The translations under genes were made by a program, and so were the position numbers. Of a stretch of 64,000 bases of DNA, positions 27,596 through 35,094 are shown piece by piece (the stretch's first letter is position 1; each line of letters starts with the position of its first letter). This DNA is from Pandoraea terrigena. GTDB taxonomy: Bacteria; Pseudomonadota; Gammaproteobacteria; Burkholderiales; Burkholderiaceae. The stretch covers positions 62,001 to 126,000 of the forward strand of contig NZ_CABPRU010000004.1 of NCBI RefSeq assembly GCF_902459705.1, written 5' to 3'. The notes beneath the pieces were generated by a model, which was not told where the DNA came from, searched no databases, and saw nothing but the letters and a program-made list of their open reading frames with translations.

Positions 27596-28630
27596 ATGAA
27601 AATCATGATCATCACCGACGCCTGGGACCCGCAGATCAACGGCGTGGTCCGCACGTTGAAGAACACGCGCGCTCAGTTGGAAGCCGCCGGACACCGCGTC
27701 GAGCTGCTCACGCCGCAGGAATTCCGCACGATGCCGTGCCCGACCTACCCGGAGATCCGCCTCGCATTCTTCGCCGGCGCACGCGTGACGCGCCGCATCG
27801 AGGACTTCGCGCCGGATGCCCTGCACATCGCCACGGAAGGCCCCCTCGGCATGGCCGCGCGCAAATGGGCGATGCGCAATGATTTCCCGTTCACCACGGC
27901 CTATCACACGCGCTTCCCGGAGTATGTACAGGCGCGCTTCGGCTTTCCGCTCGCGACGACCTATCGCTTCCTGCGCTGGTTCCACAAGCCGTCGCACGCC
28001 GTCATGGCACCCACGCCGGTGGTCAAGCGCGATCTCGAGGCGAACGGCTTCTCCAACGTCGTGCTGTGGACGCGCGGTGTCGATCTCGACATCTTCCGCG
28101 TACAGGACGCACATGTGCTAAATTCGGCACATCCGATTTTCCTCTACGTGGGGCGCGTCGCCGTGGAGAAGAACATCGAGGCTTTCCTGAAGCTGGATCT
28201 GCCCGGCTCGAAGTGGGTCGCGGGCGAAGGGCCGCAACTGGCCGAACTACGCTCGCGCTATCCCGACGTGAATTACCTCGGCATGCTCTCGCAGCCCGAA
28301 CTGGCGACGGTCTACGCGTCGGCCGACGTGTTCGTCTTCCCCAGCCGTACCGATACGTTCGGCCTGGTGTTGCTCGAAGCGATGGCTTGCGGGCTGCCGG
28401 TCGCGGCCTTTCCGGTGACCGGTCCGATCGATGTGCTCGATGGCTGCCCGGAGGGCGAAGGCGGCGCACTGCGAGAGGACTTGCGCGAGGCTTGTCTCGA
28501 TGCGCTCAAGGTCTCGCGGCCGAGTGCGCGCGCCTGGGCCGAGCGGTTCTCGTGGCAGGCCGCTTCCGAAGAGTTCACCTCGCATCTGCATCCGCGCAAG
28601 TCCGAGCTATCGCTCGCCAGCGCGGTCTGA
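27596..28630 (+). CDS. GT4-type glycosyltransferase, candidate lipid glycosyltransferase
   Basis: A 344-residue GT-B fold glycosyltransferase. The N-terminal half begins MKIMIITDAWDPQINGVVRTLKNT. The C-terminal half carries the donor site: FLYVGRVAVEKN, then SRTDTFGLVLLEAMACGLPVAAF, with the EX7E pattern. The start follows GAAGGAG. It lies 198 bp after the PlcP-like gene. Related enzymes paired with PlcP (Agt) put sugars on diacylglycerol to replace phospholipids; a mannosyltransferase for another lipid is the main alternative. Confidence 0.87.
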   Translation: MKIMIITDAWDPQINGVVRTLKNTRAQLEAAGHRVELLTPQEFRTMPCPTYPEIRLAFFAGARVTRRIEDFAPDALHIATEGPLGMAARKWAMRNDFPFTTAYHTRFPEYVQARFGFPLATTYRFLRWFHKPSHAVMAPTPVVKRDLEANGFSNVVLWTRGVDLDIFRVQDAHVLNSAHPIFLYVGRVAVEKNIEAFLKLDLPGSKWVAGEGPQLAELRSRYPDVNYLGMLSQPELATVYASADVFVFPSRTDTFGLVLLEAMACGLPVAAFPVTGPIDVLDGCPEGEGGALREDLREACLDALKVSRPSARAWAERFSWQAASEEFTSHLHPRKSELSLASAV

Positions 28631-28668
28631 TCCACCTCCAGAGCCCGTTGCGGCGAGGAACCCGACGC

Positions 28669-29103
28669 TTGTTCATCGATCACCCGCCGCCACGCGACAA
28701 ACAACCGAATCCGTACAAGGGCAACCGGGGCGTCATGCGTGCGTGGCGCGCCCTGAAGTACTCCCTGTCCGGCTTCAAGTTTGCCGTGTTCGAAGAGAGC
28801 GCCTTCCGGCAGGAACTGGCGCTTGCCGCCATCCTCCTGCCGGCGGCGATCTTCCTGCCGGTCACGTCGGTCGAGCGCGTGCTGCTCATCGGCTCGGTCC
28901 TGCTCGTGCTCATCATCGAGCTGGTCAACTCCAGTATCGAAGCGGCCATCGACCGCATCTCCCTGGAGCGGCACGAACTCTCCAAGCGTGCCAAGGATTT
29001 CGGGAGCGCGGCGGTCCTCATCGCGCTTGGCCTTTGCCTGCTCACCTGGGCCTCGCTCGCCGGGCCCGTCATTGTCGAACGGATACGTACAGCGTTTTTC
29101 TGA
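28669..29103 (+). CDS. dgkA: Diacylglycerol kinase
   Basis: A 144-residue membrane enzyme that phosphorylates diacylglycerol to phosphatidic acid. The N-terminal part, KYSLSGFKFAVFEESAFRQE, and the catalytic region ELVNSSIEAAIDRISLERHELSKRAKDFGSAAV are typical, with three membrane helices. A TTG start is chosen because PNPYKGNRG before the first Met is conserved in related proteins; ATG at 28735 would give 122 residues, the E. coli length. It lies 38 bp after the glycosyltransferase and would use or recycle its diacylglycerol substrate. Confidence 0.93.
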   Translation: MFIDHPPPRDKQPNPYKGNRGVMRAWRALKYSLSGFKFAVFEESAFRQELALAAILLPAAIFLPVTSVERVLLIGSVLLVLIIELVNSSIEAAIDRISLERHELSKRAKDFGSAAVLIALGLCLLTWASLAGPVIVERIRTAFF

Positions 29104-29131
29104 TATCGCTCGATACCTCTGTTTCCCATGC

Positions 29132-29159
29132 TTGGCAGTGCGCGGCTGCCGAGTATAAT
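29132..29159 (+). promoter_or_regulatory. Sigma-70 promoter of the TetR-LOG unit
   Basis: TTGGCA (29132-29137) and a perfect TATAAT (29154-29159) spaced by 16 bp, about 80 bases before the TetR start. Confidence 0.7.
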
Positions 29160-29245
29160 CGGTCGCCATATACCTGATACTCCACTCATAGACGCAAGCG
29201 GCGAACATCGTTCGCCAAGCTTGCCGCTTACCGGGGCCGACAGAC

Positions 29246-29914
29246 ATGGAAGCAAAGCCGCCACGCCGTACCCGCGAACGAATTCTTGAGGTGTCACTCC
29301 GGCTCTTCAACGACATCGGCGAACCCAACGTCACGACCACCACGATTGCCGAGGAGATGAAAATCAGCCCCGGCAATCTGTACTATCACTTCCGCAACAA
29401 AGACGACATCATCAACAGCATCTTCGCCCAGTTCGAGCAGGAAATCGAACGGCGACTGCGGCTGCCTGACGACCACAAGCCGAAGCTCGACGAAGTCTCG
29501 ACGTACCTGCAATACATGTCGGAATTTCTGTGGCGCTTCCGTTTCCTCTACCGCGACCTCAACGACCTGCTTGCACGCAACCGTACGCTGGAGACGCACT
29601 TCAAGGTCATCGTCGGCCACAAGAAGCGTTTCGCGCGCGAGATGTGCGACCTGCTCGTGGCCGAGGGCGAAATGGAAATCACGCCCGAAGAGATCGAGGT
29701 GGTCACGACCAACATGGTGGTGCTTTCCACGTATTGGTTGTCCTACCAGTTCGTGATGAACCCGCGCAAGTACAACGACCCCGAAGAGATCGGCGCCGGG
29801 TTGCATCAGGCGAGCTATCACATCCTCTCGCAAATGGCGCCGTACCTGAAAGGCAGCTCGCGCGAGATTTACGACAATATGGCGCGAGAATCGTCGGCCA
29901 AGCGAGCGCAATAA
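29246..29914 (+). CDS. TetR/AcrR family transcriptional regulator
   Basis: A 222-residue repressor. The N-terminal helix-turn-helix domain runs from RRTRERILEVSLRLFNDIGE through TTTTIAEEMKISPGNLYYHFRNKDDII. The C-terminal ligand domain (about 75-205) is rich in aromatic and charged residues and resembles a helical TetR_C domain found in regulators of fatty acid or membrane genes. No obvious target is nearby except the LOG gene, which begins 3 bp after its stop. Confidence 0.92.
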   Translation: MEAKPPRRTRERILEVSLRLFNDIGEPNVTTTTIAEEMKISPGNLYYHFRNKDDIINSIFAQFEQEIERRLRLPDDHKPKLDEVSTYLQYMSEFLWRFRFLYRDLNDLLARNRTLETHFKVIVGHKKRFAREMCDLLVAEGEMEITPEEIEVVTTNMVVLSTYWLSYQFVMNPRKYNDPEEIGAGLHQASYHILSQMAPYLKGSSREIYDNMARESSAKRAQ

Positions 29915-29917
29915 CAC

Positions 29918-30514
29918 ATGGCATCGGAAGTCAAATCCATCTGTATTTACTGCGGTGCCGCCCCTGGGGTGCGCCCCGCCTATGCAGAGGCGGCCCGCGA
30001 TCTGGGGCGCCGCATGGCACAAGCGGGCATGCGTCTCGTGTATGGCGGCGGCAAGGTCGGTCTGATGGGCATCATTGCCGATGCCGTGCTCGCCCACGGC
30101 GGAGAAGTCATCGGCGTCATTCCAAAAGCCCTGATGGAACGGGAGGTCGGTCACACCGGGCTGACGCAATTGCACGTCGTCGAGAACATGCACCAGCGCA
30201 AGCAGATGATGGCCGATCTGTCGGAGGCCTTCATTGCCATGCCGGGCGGTATCGGGACGTGCGAGGAACTGTTCGAAGTGTTCACATGGCTGCAGATCGG
30301 CTATCACGCAAAACCGATCGGCTTGCTCAACGTCGAGCAGTATTACGATCCGCTGATCGTATTTCTTGAATCGATGGTAACGGAGCAGTTCCTCAAGGGT
30401 CCGCAACTCGACCAGTTGCAGATCAGTGCGTCGCCCGAAGCGTTGCTCGATACCCTGCGAACCTTCACGCCGTCGCAAATCGATCGCTGGGCCAGCCAGC
30501 GCTCGCAGATCTGA
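29918..30514 (+). CDS. LOG family protein (nucleotide 5'-monophosphate phosphoribohydrolase)
   Basis: A 198-residue enzyme of the LOG family (TIGR00730), which releases the base from cytokinin or purine nucleoside 5'-monophosphates. The nucleotide fold begins SICIYCGAAPGVRPAYAEAARDLG; GGGKVGLMGIIADAVL and the catalytic PGGIGTCEELFEVFTW are the family motifs. It is cotranscribed with the TetR regulator (3 bp gap). The natural substrate in bacteria is generally unclear. Confidence 0.93.
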   Translation: MASEVKSICIYCGAAPGVRPAYAEAARDLGRRMAQAGMRLVYGGGKVGLMGIIADAVLAHGGEVIGVIPKALMEREVGHTGLTQLHVVENMHQRKQMMADLSEAFIAMPGGIGTCEELFEVFTWLQIGYHAKPIGLLNVEQYYDPLIVFLESMVTEQFLKGPQLDQLQISASPEALLDTLRTFTPSQIDRWASQRSQI

Positions 30515-30725
30515 GCGCATCCGCGTCATCGCTGCGCAGGTCACCGACAGCGCAGCGTGAGTTCTCGCCCCTCACCGCTAGCGCGTTCTGCCTGCCAGAC
30601 AGGGGACCCCGCCTGCTCGGCAGGCTCCCCGCGCAGCGTCATTGAACTCCTGCAGCGCCCCGCACTCAGACATCCGTCGCATGCGGGTCATCGTGTGCGC
30701 ACCCGCCCCATGCCCGCCTGGGTCC

Positions 30726-31298
30726 ATGACTTCCTCGACGAGCGACCTGCCCATGATGTTAAAGATGCTTCGCCCGATGCGACTGCTGCGTTCACGCTGG
30801 CTGCGCCCGCATGCCGCGTTGCTGCTGCGCCGCGCGTTGTGGCAAGCCACGCCGCGTGGCGTGGCGATCGGGCTGGCGTGCGGTGTCTTTTTCGGGATCT
30901 TGATTCCTTTCGGTCAGATGCTCGTGGCGATTCTCGCTGCCGCGTTGTTGCGCGGGAATCTGTTCCTCGCCGCAGTCGGCACGCTGGTGACCAATCCGCT
31001 GACGGCGCCCTTCGTCTATTGGGGGGCGCACCGTCTGGGCCGCTGGATGTTCGAGTGGCCGACCCAGGCCGAGATCGAGGCGACGGTAGCCGCCGCAGCA
31101 CAAGCGAGAGAGAGCGTGTGGACCCAACTGACGAACCTCGATTTCGGCACAGCAACGCTGCATCTTGCGACCGGCCTCGCCGCATGTGCGGCCGCCGGCG
31201 GTACGCTCGCCTACATGATCGGCTTCTGCGCGATCCGATGGCACCAACGCCGCCGAGCCGGAAATGCGGCGACGGCGTCGACGTCACCCGGCGCCTAG
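30726..31298 (+). CDS. DUF2062 membrane protein
   Basis: A 190-residue inner-membrane protein of unknown function. The DUF2062 core runs from ALWQATPRGVAIGLACGVFFGILIPFGQ through LAAVGTLVTNPLTAPFVYWGAHRLG, with about three membrane segments. The start is uncertain: ATG at 30726 or 30753. No operon partner is evident; the next gene is convergent. Confidence 0.82.
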   Translation: MTSSTSDLPMMLKMLRPMRLLRSRWLRPHAALLLRRALWQATPRGVAIGLACGVFFGILIPFGQMLVAILAAALLRGNLFLAAVGTLVTNPLTAPFVYWGAHRLGRWMFEWPTQAEIEATVAAAAQARESVWTQLTNLDFGTATLHLATGLAACAAAGGTLAYMIGFCAIRWHQRRRAGNAATASTSPGA

Positions 31299-31317
31299 GC
31301 GCTCCATTAGCCCGTTG

Positions 31318-31929
31318 TCAGAACGACGATCCGGGCGTCTTCAGATATGCGATTTCCTCGGGCGTCGATGCCCGTCCCAAAGCCTCGTTGCGATGCGGAT
31401 AGCGTCCGAAACGCTCGATGACGACCGCATGCCTGCGTGCGTAATCGAGGTTATCGACCAGCCCGGACGCCTTCGCCAGTTGCGCATACAGGGCCAGAGA
31501 AAGGTACTGGCTCTCCAGAGATTCGTCGTGTTCGAACGGCAGGTAGACGAAAACGCGATGGTGCGGTGTGGGCAGACGCTGATCGTCGCCCGCCTCGACC
31601 AGGCGCCGCGCCACGGCCAGCGCCTGCGCATCGCCGGCAAAGGCCCTCGCGTGCCCCCGAAAGAGATTGCGCGAGAACTGGTCGAGCACCACGATCAGCG
31701 CGCAGGCCCCGAGCGGCGTCTGCGCCCAATCCTCCAGGGCCCCGTCGAGTGCCCGCGCGTGCAGCGCGCCGAAGCGAGTCCGAATTAATTCGTCGAACGT
31801 GCCTGACTTGCGGAACCACTCGGGTCGCGCCATCCCGTAATCGGGCGCGTCCGGGGGGCCAAACCAGAAATCGAGTACCGCTTGCCACGGTGGGGCTTGC
31901 GAAGACGTCGGTGCCACCGGTATCGCCAT
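31318..31929 (-). CDS. DUF924 family protein
   Basis: A 203-residue soluble protein of the DUF924 family (TPR-like all-helical fold), function unknown. Landmarks are VLDFWFGPPDAPDYG near the start, LIVVLDQFSRNLFRG, and YLPFEHDESLESQYLSL, with FGRYPHRNEALGR near the end. The start MAIPVAPT is chosen over an upstream in-frame Met because it begins just before the conserved region. Confidence 0.88.
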   Translation of the reverse strand: MAIPVAPTSSQAPPWQAVLDFWFGPPDAPDYGMARPEWFRKSGTFDELIRTRFGALHARALDGALEDWAQTPLGACALIVVLDQFSRNLFRGHARAFAGDAQALAVARRLVEAGDDQRLPTPHHRVFVYLPFEHDESLESQYLSLALYAQLAKASGLVDNLDYARRHAVVIERFGRYPHRNEALGRASTPEEIAYLKTPGSSF

Positions 31930-31984
31930 TGACCATCCTGATGCGTGAGCGTGCGTGGAAGGGATGCCTCGCATGATGCCAGAC

Positions 31985-32716
31985 TCAAGCGAAGGCCAAC
32001 ACCACGCGGCGCGTACGCGACGTCTTCTTCTCGATCTTGGCCACGCGCAGTGCGCCGATTTCCGCAGTGTTGGCCACGTGCGTGCCGCCGCACGGCTGCA
32101 AATCGATGCCTTCGATGCGCACCAGGCGCACGCGCCCCAGCCCCACCGGCGGCTTCACGCTCATGGTGCGCACCAGTTCGGGACGCGCCGCCATCTCGTC
32201 GTCGCTGATACTGTCGATGGCCACCGGCCGTGCCGCCGCGACGAGCGCCGCCAGCCCGGCTTCGACCGTCTCGCGCTCGATCGGCTCGTTCGTCACGAAA
32301 TCGAGCCGCGCGTACTCCGTGGTGATGCTGCACCCGTCCACCGGATGCGGCAGCACGGCGCACATCAAATGCGACGCCGTATGAAAGCGCATGTGACGAA
32401 AGCGTCGCGCCCAGTCGATCTCTGCGCGCACGGTGTCGCCGACGGAGAGCCGCGCCAACACGTCGTGCTGTCCCTCCGCGGGCACATGGACCGCGTCGTC
32501 GGGCGTCGCGCCCTCGTGTTTCGACTTGCGCGTGTCGGCAATGGCGAGGCGGGTGCCGTCCGCGAGCGCCAGCTCACCCGCGTCGCCAGCCTGTCCGCCG
32601 CCCAGCGGATAGAAGACGGTGCGATCGAGCATGATGCCGGTCTCGTCGATATGCGTGATGCGCGCCTCACACTGGCGCAGATAGGCGTCCTGCCGAAAGA
32701 GGGCTTCGGTGCTCAT
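31985..32716 (-). CDS. Trans-acting alanyl-tRNA editing protein
   Basis: A 243-residue free-standing editing domain (AlaX type) that hydrolyses mischarged Ser- or Gly-tRNA(Ala). Zinc ligands are H112 and H116 in FHTASHLM, and C209 and H213 in QPCGGTH. An N-terminal beta-barrel with YPLGGGQAGDAGEL precedes them. The start MSTEALFRQD is chosen because it aligns with the family; the frame is open upstream. It is 55 bp from the DUF924 gene on the same strand. Confidence 0.93.
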   Translation of the reverse strand: MSTEALFRQDAYLRQCEARITHIDETGIMLDRTVFYPLGGGQAGDAGELALADGTRLAIADTRKSKHEGATPDDAVHVPAEGQHDVLARLSVGDTVRAEIDWARRFRHMRFHTASHLMCAVLPHPVDGCSITTEYARLDFVTNEPIERETVEAGLAALVAAARPVAIDSISDDEMAARPELVRTMSVKPPVGLGRVRLVRIEGIDLQPCGGTHVANTAEIGALRVAKIEKKTSRTRRVVLAFA

Positions 32717-33085
32717 AGGCGTGTCTCCGTAGATGATCCGCCATAGTCGCGCGAACCGGGCGCAAGTGACAAGGGACAATACGACGGCGCAACACCAGTA
32801 CGGTCGCGACGCCGCACATGGCGGAGTCTCCGAAGGAGCGGCTACCCGCCGACTTCCCTTCCCCCGTAAAGGTTTCGCGGCATCCGCCCAACACCGCCAG
32901 ATTGGGCATACGCGGCGTACGGGGCACACTGTTTTTCCCAATGCGTTCACGCATAGCGATCGGACAACACCTTTGTCCGCAAATCGAAAGAGACGAATAC
33001 GACGTCAACCGTAGGATCTGATCGCGCACCAAGCCAGTGGTGTGCCGACATATCCGAAACGTTGCCAACGGGAACCGTTCCTCTC
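32717..33085. other. Divergent intergenic region, alaX to chaperone gene
   Basis: No gene, strong hairpin or repeat is seen. TTGTCC followed by GAATAC 16 bp later (about 32972-32999) is a weak promoter candidate for the chaperone gene. No TTCG-N16-TTCG element of the HrpB type is present. Confidence 0.4.
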
Positions 33086-33490
33086 ATGCAAGTCACACGA
33101 AATACCCCCCCACCGATCAATCCGCAGATCGCATCACAAGCCTTCTCGCACGCGTACGCCTTGTGCGCGGCCAACGACTTCATCGGCGCCGCACGCGCAT
33201 TTGCCGACCTCTGCCTCGCCTACCCGGAGCGCACCGATGCCTACAAGGCGTTCGGCTACGTGCTTTGCCAACTCGGCGATTACCAACATGCCGCCGCCCC
33301 CTTGATGATCGCGGTCGCACGGGACTATGGCGACCCCGAGCCCTTGTACTTCGCCGCCGTGTGCGTGCAGCGCAATGGCGATGTCGAGACCGCACGCGAG
33401 ATGGCCAGCGATGCGCTTGACATGGTGCAACGCACCGGCCGCCCCCCTGATCTGCATGACAAGCTGACGCGTCTGATCGACGCCCTCTGA
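33086..33490 (+). CDS. SycD/LcrH-type (class II) type III secretion chaperone-like TPR protein
   Basis: A 134-residue TPR protein. Three TPR-like helix pairs cover about residues 20-120: ANDFIGAARAFADLCLAYP, DAYKAFGYVLCQLGDYQHAA, and DPEPLYFAAVCVQRNGDVETA. The series A-x-x-x-F-x-x-LC, Y/F-x-x-x-G, Q-x-x-G-x-Y-x-x-A, DP...F-x-AA-x-C lines up with Yersinia SycD/LcrH, the chaperone of type III translocators. Generic TPR adaptors are the alternative. A protein rich in Ser/Thr at its N-terminus is encoded 78 bp downstream, the usual place for a chaperone client. No secretion apparatus genes are in this window. Confidence 0.72.
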   Translation: MQVTRNTPPPINPQIASQAFSHAYALCAANDFIGAARAFADLCLAYPERTDAYKAFGYVLCQLGDYQHAAAPLMIAVARDYGDPEPLYFAAVCVQRNGDVETAREMASDALDMVQRTGRPPDLHDKLTRLIDAL

Positions 33491-33503
33491 GTCCGTCTCT
33501 CCC

Positions 33504-33559
33504 AATCCGTCGCACTGAATCCGTCGCGCGGAATCCCTCTCCCTGAATCGATCCCTCCG
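33504..33559 (+). repeat. Four degenerate 14-bp tandem repeats
   Basis: Four consecutive units start with AATC at exactly 14-bp steps: AATCCGTCGCACTG, AATCCGTCGCGCGG, AATCCCTCTCCCTG, AATCGATCCCTCCG. They fill the gap between the chaperone gene and its downstream partner. Confidence 0.7.
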
Positions 33560-33568
33560 AGACCCTTC

Positions 33569-34489
33569 ATGTCCAGACTTGACACCTTGCATGCCCCCAC
33601 CTACGTGGCCAGCCATCACAACGACAGCCCGTCGGAGACGATCTCGACCGGGACATCGCTCGCCGGCGAAGCGCGAATCGCGCTCGGCACGCTGCAAGAC
33701 GACACTCGCGCGCTGCATCATCTGCGGCCGTCACCGTCCACCGTTGGCCGTTTCACGGCCTTGATGCAACACGTGGGCAACTTCGGTCTCAGCCTGGCGA
33801 CGTTGAGCGTCGCCAGCCTGAACAACATCAAGGAGATCTATGACGACAGCGCCTTGGCAACCGCCCACAAAGTGACGCTCGGAACCGCTTCCTTCGCAAC
33901 GTTGTCCAGCCTGATGGATTTGACTGTCGCCCTTGGCAAGTACTGCACGCCTTCGACGACGACGGCCCAAATCAAGGACACGTCCTGGCTTGCCTCGGCC
34001 GGTGCGCTCCTCGGGTCAAAACACCTCGAGCGGTACGGATCCAAATACCAGACCACCCTGCTGGGCGCCTCGATGATGCTGTTCTTCAATCAGGCGGGCA
34101 GAATCGCGGGGGAGCATCATGCCATGGCCGAACGATCGCAAAGCGCCACGCAAGCGCCGGCTGCCGTCCCTTCCGAAGCGCCGCCCACCGAGTCGCTCGA
34201 TATTGACGCGCTGCAATCATGCATCGGGTTTTCGGCAGCCGCATACCGAGCGTTCGGCGGCGTCGCCACGGAAGGTCTGATCGGATGGATGACGTCGATG
34301 GAGGAGCGTCGCTCGATGGATCTCGTCGAGCGTCAGTTGAATTACCAGAGCCCGTTCGGACAAGAGGGGAGATACCGACCGGACACTTCCGAATTCAGGG
34401 CGGCCCCTCAAAACCCTGGCGCGACCGATCCGGCTCAGACGTCATCGCACGCCCATGCCGGCGTGCCGGCGGGTGTCATGAACGTCTGA
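33569..34489 (+). CDS. Unrecognised protein, candidate client of the adjacent chaperone
   Basis: A 306-residue protein I do not recognise. The first 60 residues are rich in Ser, Thr and His and poor in Asp and Lys, as type III secretion signals are. Moderately hydrophobic helical stretches follow at about 66-86, 102-124, 140-180 and 217-240; a Pro/Gln/Ala linker lies at about 188-208 and a polar disordered tail from 265. Translocators and some effectors combine hydrophobic helices with an LcrH-type chaperone gene directly upstream, as here. No enzyme motif is seen. The base composition looks somewhat less GC-rich than its neighbours, hinting at acquisition. Confidence 0.65.
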   Translation: MSRLDTLHAPTYVASHHNDSPSETISTGTSLAGEARIALGTLQDDTRALHHLRPSPSTVGRFTALMQHVGNFGLSLATLSVASLNNIKEIYDDSALATAHKVTLGTASFATLSSLMDLTVALGKYCTPSTTTAQIKDTSWLASAGALLGSKHLERYGSKYQTTLLGASMMLFFNQAGRIAGEHHAMAERSQSATQAPAAVPSEAPPTESLDIDALQSCIGFSAAAYRAFGGVATEGLIGWMTSMEERRSMDLVERQLNYQSPFGQEGRYRPDTSEFRAAPQNPGATDPAQTSSHAHAGVPAGVMNV

Positions 34490-34571
34490 CACATCCGGAT
34501 TGCGCTCGTCGCAGCAAGGCGGGGATAGATAGCGTGGGGATGGCGAGGTCTGTCCAGCCCCTCTCGTAATC

Positions 34572-35015
34572 TCAACCCGCCCGATTGCGCATCCAGTCCG
34601 CCGTCCCATGGAACGCCTGCATCAGCCGTTCCTGTAGCGGCGCTTCGACCCCAATGTCCTGCATGGCCCACGCCATGCAGCGCAACCATTGGTCGCGCTC
34701 GCTCGTGGCGATCGGGAACGGCAGATGACGGGCACGCAACATCGGATGGCCGAACCGTTCGATGTAGTGATTCGGCCCGCCCAGCCATCCGCACAGGAAC
34801 CAGAAGAGCTTGTCGCGCGAACTGCCGAGCGACGCCGGATGCAGGTTGCGAATGCCCGCGAACTCGGACTCGAGGTCCATCAGGTCGTAGAAACGGTCGA
34901 CGAGTTCGCGCACGCGATCCTCGCCGCCAAGCAGGATAAAGGCGGTCGGTTGCGCGGGGGTGTCCTGCGTGTCGTCGTCCGTCTGTGGGGTTTGCGGAGT
35001 GTTTTCGGTCGTCAT
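34572..35015 (-). CDS. Group II truncated haemoglobin
   Basis: A 147-residue 2-on-2 globin of the trHbO group, a haem protein tied to oxygen or NO handling. After a Thr/Gln/Asp-rich N-terminal tail of about 28 residues come LVDRFYDLMD, then KLFWFLCGWLGGPNHYIERFGHPMLRARHLPFPI, which carries the proximal His and the phenylalanine-rich haem pocket. QWLRCMAWAMQDIG supplies the G-helix Trp. The start is placed at MTTENT; an upstream in-frame Met is less likely. Confidence 0.92.
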   Translation of the reverse strand: MTTENTPQTPQTDDDTQDTPAQPTAFILLGGEDRVRELVDRFYDLMDLESEFAGIRNLHPASLGSSRDKLFWFLCGWLGGPNHYIERFGHPMLRARHLPFPIATSERDQWLRCMAWAMQDIGVEAPLQERLMQAFHGTADWMRNRAG

Positions 35016-35094
35016 GCCCACTATTGTGCCCCAGGCCCATCGCGTCTGCCACGCGCCTGGACGCGGCACGATGCCGCAGCGCCCCTGAAGGGCA

